Shown here in pieces: positions 8,103 to 16,283 of a DNA stretch of 53,897 bases. A program made the position numbers and the translations under genes. Position 1 is the first letter of the stretch. Each line of letters opens with the position of its first letter. This DNA is from Oscillospiraceae bacterium (GTDB lineage: Bacteria; Bacillota_A; Clostridia; Oscillospirales; Oscillospiraceae), in NCBI GenBank assembly GCA_017408725.1, contig JAFQUA010000008.1, forward strand, positions 1 through 53,897. The letters run 5' to 3'. The notes beneath the pieces are model-generated. The model had not been told where the DNA came from, ran no database searches, and was given only the letters and a program-made list of their open reading frames with translations.

Positions 8103-9070
8103 TTCATTGCGTCAAGACACATCTGCCTGCAGCGGTCAACGACGCTTTGGGGATACAGAATCCGTGCTTTTTTGCCGAAACCGATGATCCAGCTTAAAAA
8201 GATCGGGGAAACAGCAACACGGGCGGTAAATACAAAGTGTTCCGGACCGTCGGGAATAAGCATCGTATTCCTTCCAAAGCGGTCGATCACAACATTGATC
8301 AGTTCCCGGTGGAAGCGCATTTTGACATCTACAGCATCACCGGAGAACATCTGAAACAGTTGGTTTGCGTACTCAATCAGGGCTTTTCCGGTCAGTTCCG
8401 GGCAGGGCTCTCGTTTTTCACCGGTCAAGCGAATGTCACTCATTCTATCAACGCGATAGGAAGTAATACCGTGCCGGGGAGACTGTGCCAGAAGATAGCA
8501 ATTCTCATTATCCTGACACAGACCGTAGGGGCTGACTGCATAGTCCTTTTCCCGATAATGCCTAGTTCCATCTAGTGCCCAGTCAAAATAACGGAAGGAA
8601 ATTTGAGAATTTTCCGCAATTGCCTCCTGTATGGTGTCAACACTGTAGTAGATCGTTTCGTTCATGCTCTTGACCCGGCCGGAAACCAGAACATTGCGCT
8701 TCATAAGCTTGGCATCCAGTTCATTGCACTGGTTGCACAGCTTCTCGATCAGTTCTCTGGACTTCTTTTCGGTCAAGTAACGGCTGGATTGCACAGCGTC
8801 GATCAGCAGCTTCAGTTCCGGCAGTTCAAAATTGCGGGATGCGATGTAATAGCCGCCGTTTTTGCCGGGTTTTGTGACGATATCAATACCATAATCTATC
8901 AAAGCGGCAATGTCAGAGTACACTGTCTTGCGGTCGCAGCGAATATTGTGCTGCCGATCCAGCATGGAGATCAGCTCCGCAGCTCTCACGGGATTCTTCT
9001 CGTGGGAGTTTTTTTGCAGGTAATCCAGTATGTACAGAATCTTCAATTTTTGATTATCAGACTTGGGCAC
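8093..9070 (-). CDS. WYL-domain transcriptional regulator
   Basis: About 325 residues: an N-terminal winged HTH (KILYILDYLQKNS...RKTVYSDIAALIDYGIDI, residues 5-75), then a WYL sensor domain (about 135-220, including ISFRYFDW and AVSPYGLCQDNENCYLLA) and a C-terminal extension. WYL regulators sense nucleic-acid or nucleotide ligands in several systems, including DNA-damage and phage response. The start is placed at GTG 9070, behind GAGGTGAT; the frame stays open to 9112 but that has no ribosome binding site. It is divergent from endonuclease IV across 119 bp, so it may control that repair gene; inference only. Confidence 0.88.
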   Translation of the reverse strand: MPKSDNQKLKILYILDYLQKNSHEKNPVRAAELISMLDRQHNIRCDRKTVYSDIAALIDYGIDIVTKPGKNGGYYIASRNFELPELKLLIDAVQSSRYLTEKKSRELIEKLCNQCNELDAKLMKRNVLVSGRVKSMNETIYYSVDTIQEAIAENSQISFRYFDWALDGTRHYREKDYAVSPYGLCQDNENCYLLAQSPRHGITSYRVDRMSDIRLTGEKREPCPELTGKALIEYANQLFQMFSGDAVDVKMRFHRELINVVIDRFGRNTMLIPDGPEHFVFTARVAVSPIFLSWIIGFGKKARILYPQSVVDRCRQMCLDAMNQD

Positions 9071-9138
9071 GGGTATCACCTCGGTATCAACAGTATGCCT
9101 ACAGTATAGCACATCATTGCCCGTAAAGGAATGTTAAT

Positions 9139-9167
9139 TTGATTTTTTTCTTCCTGTGTGGTATTGT
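9139..9167 (+). promoter_or_regulatory. Probable promoter for nfo
   Basis: TTGATT (9139-9144), 17-bp spacer, TATTGT (9162-9167). AAAGGAGG follows at about 9174-9181 before the ATG at 9190. Confidence 0.5.
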
Positions 9168-9189
9168 ATAGTAAAAGGAGGATTACCAT

Positions 9190-10017
9190 ATGGGTTATTT
9201 TGGTTGCCATTTATCCGCTTCCGGCGGGAATATGGCGATGGTCAATACAGCTGAGTCTATTGGCGCCAACACTTTTGCGTTCTTTACCCGCAATCCCAGA
9301 GGTTCAAAAGCGAAAGCGGAAGATCCCGTGGACGCAGCAGCCGCGATAAGTGCTTTACAAGACCGAAATTTTGGCAAGTTGGTTGCCCATGGAAGCTATA
9401 CCATGAATCTTTGCACCGGGGATCCGGAGGCACGGCAGTTTGCTGCAGAAATTTTGAGTGATGATCTTCGCCGCATGGCGGGACTTCCGGGAAATTACTA
9501 TAATTTCCATCCCGGTTCTCATGTAGGACAAGGAATGGAAATTGGTATTGAACAAATCGCCACGGCCTTGAGGACTGCCATGGAACAGGGATATCCGGTG
9601 ACTGTGCTGCTCGAGACTATGGCAGGCAAGGGCAGTGAGGTCGGCGGAAGGTTTGAACAGCTTCGGGATATCATTGATGCGGTAGGGAAATCTAATCTGG
9701 GAGTTTGTCTGGATACCTGCCATGTTTGGGATGCCGGATATGATATCGTCAATGACCTTGACGGTGTGCTTGCAGAATTTGACCGCATGATCGGTTTGGA
9801 CAAGCTTTGCGCTCTGCATTTGAATGACTCAAAAAATCCGCTGGGAAGCCATAAGGACCGCCACGCTTGTATTGGCGAGGGCTATTTAGGCGTTGAAACC
9901 TTCCGGAATATTGTAAATCATCCGGCACTTTTGGGGCTTCCCATGATTCTGGAAACGCCAAATGAACTGCCGGGTTATCAGCGTGAGATCGAAATGCTCC
10001 GTGCTATGGAGGCGTGA
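9190..10017 (+). CDS. nfo: Endonuclease IV (AP endonuclease family 2)
   Basis: 275 residues, the usual length. It cleaves DNA 5' to abasic sites in base excision repair using three metal ions. Family motifs with metal ligands are visible: GCHLSASGGNM near the N-terminus, LVAHGSYTMNL (about 60-70), NFHPGSHVG (about 105-113), VLLETMAGKGSEVGG, GVCLDTCHVWDAGYD (about 175-190), LHLNDSKNPLGSHKDRH and GEGYLG, LETPNE near the end. A strong AAAGGAGG precedes the ATG. The cell-wall gene pair starts 31 bp downstream. Confidence 0.95.
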   Translation: MGYFGCHLSASGGNMAMVNTAESIGANTFAFFTRNPRGSKAKAEDPVDAAAAISALQDRNFGKLVAHGSYTMNLCTGDPEARQFAAEILSDDLRRMAGLPGNYYNFHPGSHVGQGMEIGIEQIATALRTAMEQGYPVTVLLETMAGKGSEVGGRFEQLRDIIDAVGKSNLGVCLDTCHVWDAGYDIVNDLDGVLAEFDRMIGLDKLCALHLNDSKNPLGSHKDRHACIGEGYLGVETFRNIVNHPALLGLPMILETPNELPGYQREIEMLRAMEA

Positions 10018-10048
10018 GCGTAGAAATATTTATTAAGGAGGTGACTAT

Positions 10049-11770
10049 ATGGATAACTGGCTGTACGCGTTCTCGCAGGTGGAAGATACCTATGTTTATG
10101 TTTATCAAACAATTTTGCGCTATGTTATGCCTTTGCTTGCAATCGTGCTGCTTTTTCGTGTAGTCAAGCCTCTTTTGACATTCCGCCGGGAACCGGAAAT
10201 CTGGGCATGGCTTTCTCTTGAGAATGGGAAAAAGCTGCCGATTACCCACTGGGAGAGTGTGATTGGCCGAAGCAAACGCAGCGATGTTGTGATCGATCTG
10301 CCCACAATCTCCCGAAATCATGCTGTATTGATCCGTTATGATGATGGAAGTTGGTCAATTTCTGATGCCGGCTCTAAAAGCGGCGTGTTTGTCAACGGCG
10401 AGCGGATCGATATCTGTGCGGTTTCTCCGGAAGATATGATTACGATTTCCGGTGTCAATATGAAACTTCAGCCCATTTCCCGAAAGCAGGAAATTCTGCT
10501 CACGCAGCTTCGCACGAAGGCAGCAAAACCTATAAACAGTGTGATCAATGCAATGATCCTTACTCTGATGCAAGTGCTGATTTTGCTGTCTTATCTGCTT
10601 ACCGGCGCTCCGGAACGGTCCGCGGATATGTTTCTGGGCATTGGCGGTATTACATTGCTTCAGTGGGCGCTGCTTATTTTTTATCTTGTCATTCACAAGC
10701 CGTCCTTTGAACTTGAAACCATCGCTTTCTTTTTGTGCACCGTTGGCATGGCTGCCATTGCCGCTACAAGGCCCGCTGAGATGACGAAGCAGCTGATCGC
10801 GTTGGTGCTTGGTCTGTGCGCTTTTGTGGGCGTAGGCTGGGCTGTACGGGATCTGGAACGAGCCAAAAGTATGCGCTATCTTGCAGGTGCCATTGGTATT
10901 TTGCTTTTGCTCGTTACGCTGGTATTTGGCAGAGAATATCACGGCGCGAAAAACTGGTTAGTGATTGGTTCGTTGTCGATCCAGCCATCGGAACTGAGTA
11001 AAGTATGCTTTGTGTTTATTGGCGCTTCTACGATGGACCGGATCATGAATAAACGCAATATCATATTGTTTATCGGTTATACCGTGGCCATCTGCGGGTG
11101 CCTTGCGGTGATGAATGATTTCGGTACGGCGCTGATCTTCTTTGTGGCATTTTTGCTGATCGCCTATCTTCGCTCCGGCAGTGTGGGCACATTGGCGCTG
11201 GCCTGCACATCTCTGGGCTTTGCCGGTGTCCTTGCGCTGAAGATCGCCCCCCACGCTCTGCGCCGGTTTGCGGCTTGGCGGCATATCTGGGAAGATCCAC
11301 TAGGTGCCGGACATCAGCAGACAAGAGCCCTCATGTGCCTTGCATCCGGTGGATTGTTTGGTCTGGGTGCCGGTAACGGATGGATGAAGCATGTGTTTGC
11401 ATCGGATTCAGATATGGTTTTCGCAACGGTATCGGAAGAATGGGGACTATTGATTGCGGTGATGCTGATTTTGTGCATCATTGCCATGGGCTTGTTTACG
11501 CTGCGGACAGCGGCAATGGCACGAAGCAGCTTCTACACTATCGGAGCCTGCACAGCTGCGGGAATCTTGATGGTGCAGGCGATCTTCAACGCAATGGGCA
11601 CTGTGGATATCCTGCCGTTGACCGGTGTTACATTCCCGTTTGTGTCCAATGGCGGTTCCAGCATGATCTGTGCATGGGGATTGCTGGCTTTTATGAAAGC
11701 TTCCGATACCCGCCAGAATGCAAGCTTTGCTGTCCGTCAACCAAAAGAGGGGAGTGTGGCAGATGAATAG
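10049..11770 (+). CDS. FHA domain fused to a SEDS (FtsW/RodA/SpoVE) glycosyltransferase
   Basis: 573 residues. An N-terminal membrane segment (about 18-40) is followed by a cytoplasmic FHA domain (about 60-135) with the phosphothreonine-pocket residues: GRS...VVIDLPTISRNHA...SKSGVFVNG. The rest (about 160-550) is a SEDS peptidoglycan polymerase with IQPSELSKV, MNDFGTALIFF, the SDSDMVFATVSEEWG loop that carries the catalytic-type aspartate, and FPFVSNGGSSM. It should polymerise lipid II in elongation, division or spore cortex; which of these cannot be told. The FHA domain suggests recruitment or control by a Ser/Thr kinase. It overlaps the class B PBP gene by 8 bp, the normal SEDS-PBP pairing. 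Confidence 0.92.
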   Translation: MDNWLYAFSQVEDTYVYVYQTILRYVMPLLAIVLLFRVVKPLLTFRREPEIWAWLSLENGKKLPITHWESVIGRSKRSDVVIDLPTISRNHAVLIRYDDGSWSISDAGSKSGVFVNGERIDICAVSPEDMITISGVNMKLQPISRKQEILLTQLRTKAAKPINSVINAMILTLMQVLILLSYLLTGAPERSADMFLGIGGITLLQWALLIFYLVIHKPSFELETIAFFLCTVGMAAIAATRPAEMTKQLIALVLGLCAFVGVGWAVRDLERAKSMRYLAGAIGILLLLVTLVFGREYHGAKNWLVIGSLSIQPSELSKVCFVFIGASTMDRIMNKRNIILFIGYTVAICGCLAVMNDFGTALIFFVAFLLIAYLRSGSVGTLALACTSLGFAGVLALKIAPHALRRFAAWRHIWEDPLGAGHQQTRALMCLASGGLFGLGAGNGWMKHVFASDSDMVFATVSEEWGLLIAVMLILCIIAMGLFTLRTAAMARSSFYTIGACTAAGILMVQAIFNAMGTVDILPLTGVTFPFVSNGGSSMICAWGLLAFMKASDTRQNASFAVRQPKEGSVADE

Positions 11771-13133
11771 AATCATGGGCCGTACGAAGATCCTTCTGGT
11801 GCTGATCTTGATTCTGGCATTGGGAATCAGTTTGTTCATAGGCGAATACTTCATAAATGCAGCGGATTGGGTCATTTTTGCCGGATCGCCCCATGTATAC
11901 AACGCTGGTAACTTGGGCTGCGGTGTGGTGACAGACCGGGATGGCGTATTACTGATGGACTTGACCGGAAGCCGGGTCTATGCGCAAAATGAGACGCTTC
12001 GTAAGTCTGTGCTGCATTGGCTTGGAGACCGGCAGGGTAATATCAGCGCACCGGCTCTACCGCATTATGCCGAAGCCATCACGGGTTTTGATCCTGTGAA
12101 CGGTGTTTATTCTTATGGCGGAACAGGCGGTCAGGCATCGCTGACGCTTTCCGCGAAGCTGCAGATGACGGCTTTGGAAGCGATGGGGGAGCATAAGGGA
12201 ACCCTTGCAATCTATAATTATAAAACCGGTCAGCTGCTGTGCGCAGTTACCACGCCCACATTTGATCCTGACAATGTACCGGATATTTCCGGCGATACAA
12301 CAGGCAGCTATACGGGTATGTATTTAAACCGGTTCACTCAGTCTACCTATACACCGGGTTCAATTTTTAAGATCGTGACTGCGGCTGCGGCGCTGGAACA
12401 TATTCCCGATATCCAGCAGCAGACATTTACCTGTACGGGAATTGTGGAGTATGGCATTGATAAGGTGACCTGTGAGCAGAGCCATGGTACTATGACATTT
12501 AAGGAAGCCTTTGCCAAGTCCTGCAATTGTGCCTTTGCGAACATTGCAGGCCAGTTGGGGGGACAGACACTTACCCGTTACGCGAACCAGTTTGGTGTAC
12601 TGGACAGTGTGTCCTTTGATGGAGTAACGACTGCGGCGGGCAAAATGTCCGCATCCGGTGCGGCAGATGTTCTTGTAGCCTGGAGTGCGATCGGACAGCA
12701 CAAGGATCTGATCAATCCCTGCAGATATATGAGTTTTCTGGGTTCAATCGCAGCCGGAGGCGTCAGTGTGGAGCCCCATTTGGTTTCCCAGATCCGCGAC
12801 GGCGGTAAAACCACTTATCGGGCGGAATCCGTTTCGGGAAAGCGAATCATGTCTACCCAAACGGCAGCCACATTGCAGGAAATGCTGCGCAATAATGTGC
12901 AGAATTATTACGGCGACGAAAGCTTTCCCGGACTGACAGTCTGCGCAAAGTCCGGAACAGCAGAAGTTGGTGCCGGTCGAAAGCCAAATGCCATGTTCAC
13001 CGGATTTGTTACGGATGAACGGTATCCGCTGGCCTTTATTGTAGCGGTTGAGGACGGAGGATATGGCAGACAGGTTTGCGTGCCGATCCTTGCTCCGGTT
13101 TTGGAAGAGTGCAAACAGATACTTGATGGTTAA
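11763..13133 (+). CDS. Class B penicillin-binding protein (transpeptidase)
   Basis: 456 residues from the ATG at 11763. One N-terminal membrane segment (about 8-28) is followed by a short N-terminal region and a transpeptidase domain with SxxK in GSIFK (about 199-203), SxN in KSCN (about 252-255) and KSGTAE (about 396-401). The pedestal domain is short, as in PbpA of actinobacteria, and unlike large PBP2/FtsI. It should crosslink peptidoglycan together with the SEDS protein encoded just upstream. A GC-rich hairpin begins 8 bp after the stop. Confidence 0.92.
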   Translation: MNRIMGRTKILLVLILILALGISLFIGEYFINAADWVIFAGSPHVYNAGNLGCGVVTDRDGVLLMDLTGSRVYAQNETLRKSVLHWLGDRQGNISAPALPHYAEAITGFDPVNGVYSYGGTGGQASLTLSAKLQMTALEAMGEHKGTLAIYNYKTGQLLCAVTTPTFDPDNVPDISGDTTGSYTGMYLNRFTQSTYTPGSIFKIVTAAAALEHIPDIQQQTFTCTGIVEYGIDKVTCEQSHGTMTFKEAFAKSCNCAFANIAGQLGGQTLTRYANQFGVLDSVSFDGVTTAAGKMSASGAADVLVAWSAIGQHKDLINPCRYMSFLGSIAAGGVSVEPHLVSQIRDGGKTTYRAESVSGKRIMSTQTAATLQEMLRNNVQNYYGDESFPGLTVCAKSGTAEVGAGRKPNAMFTGFVTDERYPLAFIVAVEDGGYGRQVCVPILAPVLEECKQILDG

Positions 13134-13140
13134 AACTCAG

Positions 13141-13178
13141 ACACCCTCTGCATACAATGTTGCAGGGGGTGTTATTAT
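13141..13178 (+). terminator. Hairpin that also covers the next gene's RBS
   Basis: A 12-bp stem (13141-13152 with 13161-13172, one G-T pair) is followed by TATTATA. It can end the cell-wall operon. Its 3' arm contains GGGGGT, the only ribosome binding site for the small gene at 13179, so it may also hide that site. Confidence 0.6.
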
Positions 13179-13328
13179 ATGTGCCGAAGAAGCTATTTGT
13201 GCGGCTGCGCCCTGATTGCTTTTGGCTTTGGTTTGCTGGTCGGTTCCTGCTTTGAATCCGGTTTTTTGTCATTTAGCATCGGCTCGGCAATCATTGCGCT
13301 GGGTTTGTGGTGCATGGGGAAAAAATAA
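13179..13328 (+). CDS. Small hydrophobic membrane peptide, 49 residues
   Basis: ATG at 13179 to TAA at 13328. The product starts MCRRSYLCGCALIAFGFGLL, then VGSCFESGFLSFSIG, and ends LGLWCMGKK. It has two short hydrophobic stretches (about 8-23 and 28-45), a positive N-terminus and a KK end, and four cysteines. GGGGGT lies 9 nt before the start. Synonymous-looking codon use and two neat membrane segments favour a real gene. No family is recognised. It lies between the SEDS-PBP pair and a SipL-like spore gene, so a role in envelope or spore is conceivable but unsupported. Confidence 0.6.
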   Translation: MCRRSYLCGCALIAFGFGLLVGSCFESGFLSFSIGSAIIALGLWCMGKK

Positions 13329-13392
13329 AGCGCATAAACTTGTCCCATGGTGAATATAGTTTAGTAGCACAGTGGGATAAGGAGTGATCTGC

Positions 13393-14889
13393 ATGGAATT
13401 GCAATTTAATAAAACAGTCTGCCCATGCCTTCAAAAGGTGATCAGCAAGCAACAGACCCAGGAATTGACTCAGGAATTGCGGTTGCCGGATACGATGCCG
13501 GACATCGGTAAAATCCTTGGTTGCTGGGGGCAGATTCTCATTCGCGGAAAGGAATGGAGAACCGGCGGCATGAATGTCAGCGGCGGGGTGATGGTTTGGG
13601 TTCTGTATGCGCCGGAGGACGGTTCTGCGCCCCAGAGTGTGGATGCCTGGCTGCCGCTTCAGATGAAGTGGGATTTTCCGGAGACACAAAGGGACGGTGC
13701 AATCCGCGTCTTTCCGTATTTGAAAGGTATGGACTGCCGTAGTCTGTCGGCAAGAAAAATGATGATCCGTTCCGGTGTCAGCATTTTGGGTGAAGCCATT
13801 GAGCCGGTGGATATTGACATATGGAATCCGGATAATATTCCGGAGGATGTGCAGCTTTTGCGGCACAAATATCCCATGGAGCTGCCTCAGGAAGCGGGAG
13901 AAAAGCCCTTTTTGCTGGAAGATGAAGTCATAATTCCGTCGAATCTGCCTCCCTTGGCTAAAGTGATTCGTTGTGAGATTCAACCGAGAATACTTGAGAA
14001 GAAGGTCCTGGCGGGAAAGCTGGTATTTCGTGGTAATTGCGGTGTACATCTATTGTATGCGTCTGACGATGGCGTGTTAAATTCATGGGATATCGAGATG
14101 CCATTCTCCCAGCTTGCGGATCTGGATCGGGATTACGGCCCTAATTCGTCGGCGGATATCCATATGGTCGTTACCGGATTCGAGCAGGAGAGAAGTCCGG
14201 AAGATAAGCTACTGCTGAAATGCGGCCTTTCTGCCCAGTATTTGATCAGTGACCGCTGCGTAGTTGAGGTTGTTGAAGATGCTTACAGTAATATAAGACC
14301 CGTAAAGCAGCATCAGGAGTTGCTTCGCTTGCCGGTCAGACTGGATGTTCAGTATGACGAAATATCCGTTGAACAGAATTTAAATGCAGATCCAAAGAAT
14401 GTAGTGGATGTTGCTGCATATTGGGATTGCCCGGTTCTGCGTCAGTCCGGCAATACGGCTGAGGCGGAAATCGGCGGTCAATTCCAGCTCCTTTATCGAA
14501 ATGAAACAGATTCTCTGCAAAGCACCTCTATGCAGAAACGGGTGAACCGATCGTTGGACTGCGCAGCGGAAAATCAAGTGTATATGACACTTTCGCCCGA
14601 CAGTCCAAAAATTGGATTCGGTCCGGAGGGAACGCAGGTTAACATGAGTCTGACATTGGAAACTGCCGTGTTCTCTCAGCAGGGAATTCCTATGATCACT
14701 TCTTTGGAACTTGGTGAGATTTATGAGCCGGATCCAGCGAGGCCTTCTCTGATCCTTCGGAAAACGGATGGCAGCACGCTTTGGGAGTTGGCAAAATCCT
14801 GCGGATCAACCGTTGATGCGATTTGTGCCGTGAACCAATTACAGCAGGAGCCGGTGGCAGACAGAATGCTGTTGATCCCGGTAATGTGA
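13393..14889 (+). CDS. sipL: SipL-like SPOCS (DUF3794)/LysM spore morphogenesis protein
   Basis: 498 residues from the ATG with GGAG 8 nt upstream. The body is built of repeated SPOCS (DUF3794) domains: about 25-120, 165-270 and 320-420, each with the pattern ...VLxGxLxxxxLYxxxD. The last 50 residues form a LysM-like motif (STLWELAKSCGSTVDAICAVNQL...RMLLIPV). This order and length match SipL of C. difficile, which binds SpoIVA through its LysM domain and tethers the coat to the forespore. The gene is therefore a marker of endospore formation. Similarity is judged by eye; other SPOCS proteins without that role exist. Confidence 0.8.
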   Translation: MELQFNKTVCPCLQKVISKQQTQELTQELRLPDTMPDIGKILGCWGQILIRGKEWRTGGMNVSGGVMVWVLYAPEDGSAPQSVDAWLPLQMKWDFPETQRDGAIRVFPYLKGMDCRSLSARKMMIRSGVSILGEAIEPVDIDIWNPDNIPEDVQLLRHKYPMELPQEAGEKPFLLEDEVIIPSNLPPLAKVIRCEIQPRILEKKVLAGKLVFRGNCGVHLLYASDDGVLNSWDIEMPFSQLADLDRDYGPNSSADIHMVVTGFEQERSPEDKLLLKCGLSAQYLISDRCVVEVVEDAYSNIRPVKQHQELLRLPVRLDVQYDEISVEQNLNADPKNVVDVAAYWDCPVLRQSGNTAEAEIGGQFQLLYRNETDSLQSTSMQKRVNRSLDCAAENQVYMTLSPDSPKIGFGPEGTQVNMSLTLETAVFSQQGIPMITSLELGEIYEPDPARPSLILRKTDGSTLWELAKSCGSTVDAICAVNQLQQEPVADRMLLIPVM

Positions 14890-14927
14890 ATAAAAACCGC
14901 CGTCCCGGGGGAGAGCCGGGACGGCGG
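14889..14927 (-). terminator. Strong GC hairpin oriented as a minus-strand terminator
   Basis: A 12-bp perfect stem (14897-14908 with 14916-14927). On the plus strand it is not followed by T's. On the minus strand it is followed by TTTTTATT. No minus-strand gene is present between it and 15088. The 199-bp gap from 14890 holds this hairpin, a weaker hairpin at about 14928-14961 and the promoter at 15028. Confidence 0.6.
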
Positions 14928-15027
14928 CGGTGGGCTGTCGCAGATGGGGTTGCCCGCCAACTTAAGTTTATCGAAATAAGACTGCCGGAATCCATTGTTT
15001 CCTGTCGAATCTTCATGGAATTTTACC

Positions 15028-15056
15028 TTGTTATTGTTGACATATGGTGCTATAAT
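15028..15056 (+). promoter_or_regulatory. SigA-type promoter for the COG0523 genes
   Basis: -35 TTGTTA (15028-15033), 17-bp spacer, -10 TATAAT (15051-15056). A TTGACA also present at 15037 is only 8 bp from the -10 and cannot pair with it. No Zur-like operator was recognised. Confidence 0.7.
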
Positions 15057-15088
15057 ATTTGAGTAAAATTTCATTAGAAGGTGTTTTT

Positions 15089-16273
15089 ATGAAAATTGAC
15101 GTTTATTCCGGTTTTCTGGGTGCAGGAAAAACCACGCTGATCAAAAAAATGATCTCTGAAGCATATCGGGGTGAAAAACTCGTTCTCATTGAAAATGAGT
15201 TTGGTGAGATCGGTATTGACGGTGGTTTTTTGCAGGATGCGGGTATCAATATTACAGAGATGAATTCCGGCTGCATCTGCTGCTCTTTGGTAGGCGATTT
15301 TGGCAAAGCACTGAATCAGGTCATTGCTGAGTATCAGCCTGACCGGATCGTGATCGAACCCTCCGGTGTAGGCAAGCTTTCCGATGTGGTTGCCGCCGTT
15401 CGCAAGGTCACAAATGACGATGTGACACTTGGGTATACCATAGCGGTTGTGGATGCCACCAAGGTTAAAGTGTATATGAAGAATTTCGGTGAATTCTACA
15501 ACAATCAGATCGAAACTGCTTCTACCATCGTCCTTTCCCGTACGGATAATATTGCGCAGGAGAAGATGGATGCAGCGGTTGCGCTGCTGCGGGAGCACAA
15601 TGCTGATGCCACCCTGGTAACAACACCCTGGGATCAGCTGACCGGTCAGCAGCTTTTGGAAGCTATGGAGGGCGAGAATACCATTGCGGAGACCTTAGCG
15701 GAGATGGGACACGAGCACCATTGCTGCCATGGCCATCATCATGAGGAAGAAGAGCATGGACATCACTGCTGCCACGGCCACCACCATGAGGAAGAAGAGC
15801 ATGGACATCACTGCTGCCACGGCCACCACCAAGAGGAAGAAGTGCACGAGCATCATTGCTGCCATGGTCATCACCATGAGGAAGAAGTGCACGGGCATCA
15901 TTGCTGCCATGGTCATCACCACGAGGAGCATCATCATGACCACGGTGAGCATTGCGGTTGTCACGATCATGATCATGATCAACACCACGATCATCATGCT
16001 GACGAAGTGTTCACTGCATGGGGTACGGAAACTACCCGTAAGTTTGCCGCCGAGGAGATCCACAGTGCGCTGCAGGAACTGGATTCCGGCAAATTCGGTA
16101 TGATTCTGCGTGCCAAGGGTATCGTTGCGGGAGCTTCCGGCCAGTGGATTCATTTTGATTTCGTCCCCGGTGAAGAAAACATCCGCTATGGCAGCGCGGC
16201 AGTTACCGGCAAGCTTTGTGTGATTGGATCCGAACTGGATGAAGCTGGCGTTGCAGGTGTCTTTGGCGTGTAA
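15089..16273 (+). CDS. COG0523/CobW-family GTPase with His-rich metal-binding tail
   Basis: 394 residues. The G domain has Walker A GFLGAGKTT (about 7-15), the COG0523 metal site GCICC (about 61-65) and an EPSGVG switch. Residues about 210-310 are a His/Cys/Glu-rich tract built of five near-identical 15-residue units, then a short CobW C-terminal domain (RKFAAEEIHSALQELDSGKFG...). COG0523 proteins insert or traffic metals such as zinc, cobalt or nickel; the tract suggests a metal store or buffer. The ATG at 15089 follows GAAGGTG. It is 10 bp upstream of a second, diverged COG0523 gene, and the two probably act together in metal handling. No transporter is adjacent. Confidence 0.9.
   Translation: MKIDVYSGFLGAGKTTLIKKMISEAYRGEKLVLIENEFGEIGIDGGFLQDAGINITEMNSGCICCSLVGDFGKALNQVIAEYQPDRIVIEPSGVGKLSDVVAAVRKVTNDDVTLGYTIAVVDATKVKVYMKNFGEFYNNQIETASTIVLSRTDNIAQEKMDAAVALLREHNADATLVTTPWDQLTGQQLLEAMEGENTIAETLAEMGHEHHCCHGHHHEEEEHGHHCCHGHHHEEEEHGHHCCHGHHQEEEVHEHHCCHGHHHEEEVHGHHCCHGHHHEEHHHDHGEHCGCHDHDHDQHHDHHADEVFTAWGTETTRKFAAEEIHSALQELDSGKFGMILRAKGIVAGASGQWIHFDFVPGEENIRYGSAAVTGKLCVIGSELDEAGVAGVFGV
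15716..15940 (+). repeat. Five 45-bp tandem repeats encoding His/Cys-rich units
   Basis: Units begin at 15716, 15761, 15806, 15851 and 15896. Each encodes HHCCHGHHHEEEEHG or a close variant. The frame is kept, so copy-number change would lengthen or shorten the metal-binding tail without breaking the gene. Confidence 0.9.
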
Positions 16274-16283
16274 GGTGAACGAT

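Noticed and set aside
13393..14889. A sporulation sigma-E promoter for the SipL-like gene
   Set aside because: No convincing -35/-10 pair of that type could be found in 13329-13392.
15716..15940. Regular repeats that could suggest a CRISPR array
   Set aside because: Units are contiguous, 45 bp, in frame and lack variable spacers.
15695..16153. Methionine/valine-rich minus-strand frame that looks membrane-spanning
   Set aside because: It is the reverse reading of the His/Glu repeats; the COG0523 frame explains the sequence.
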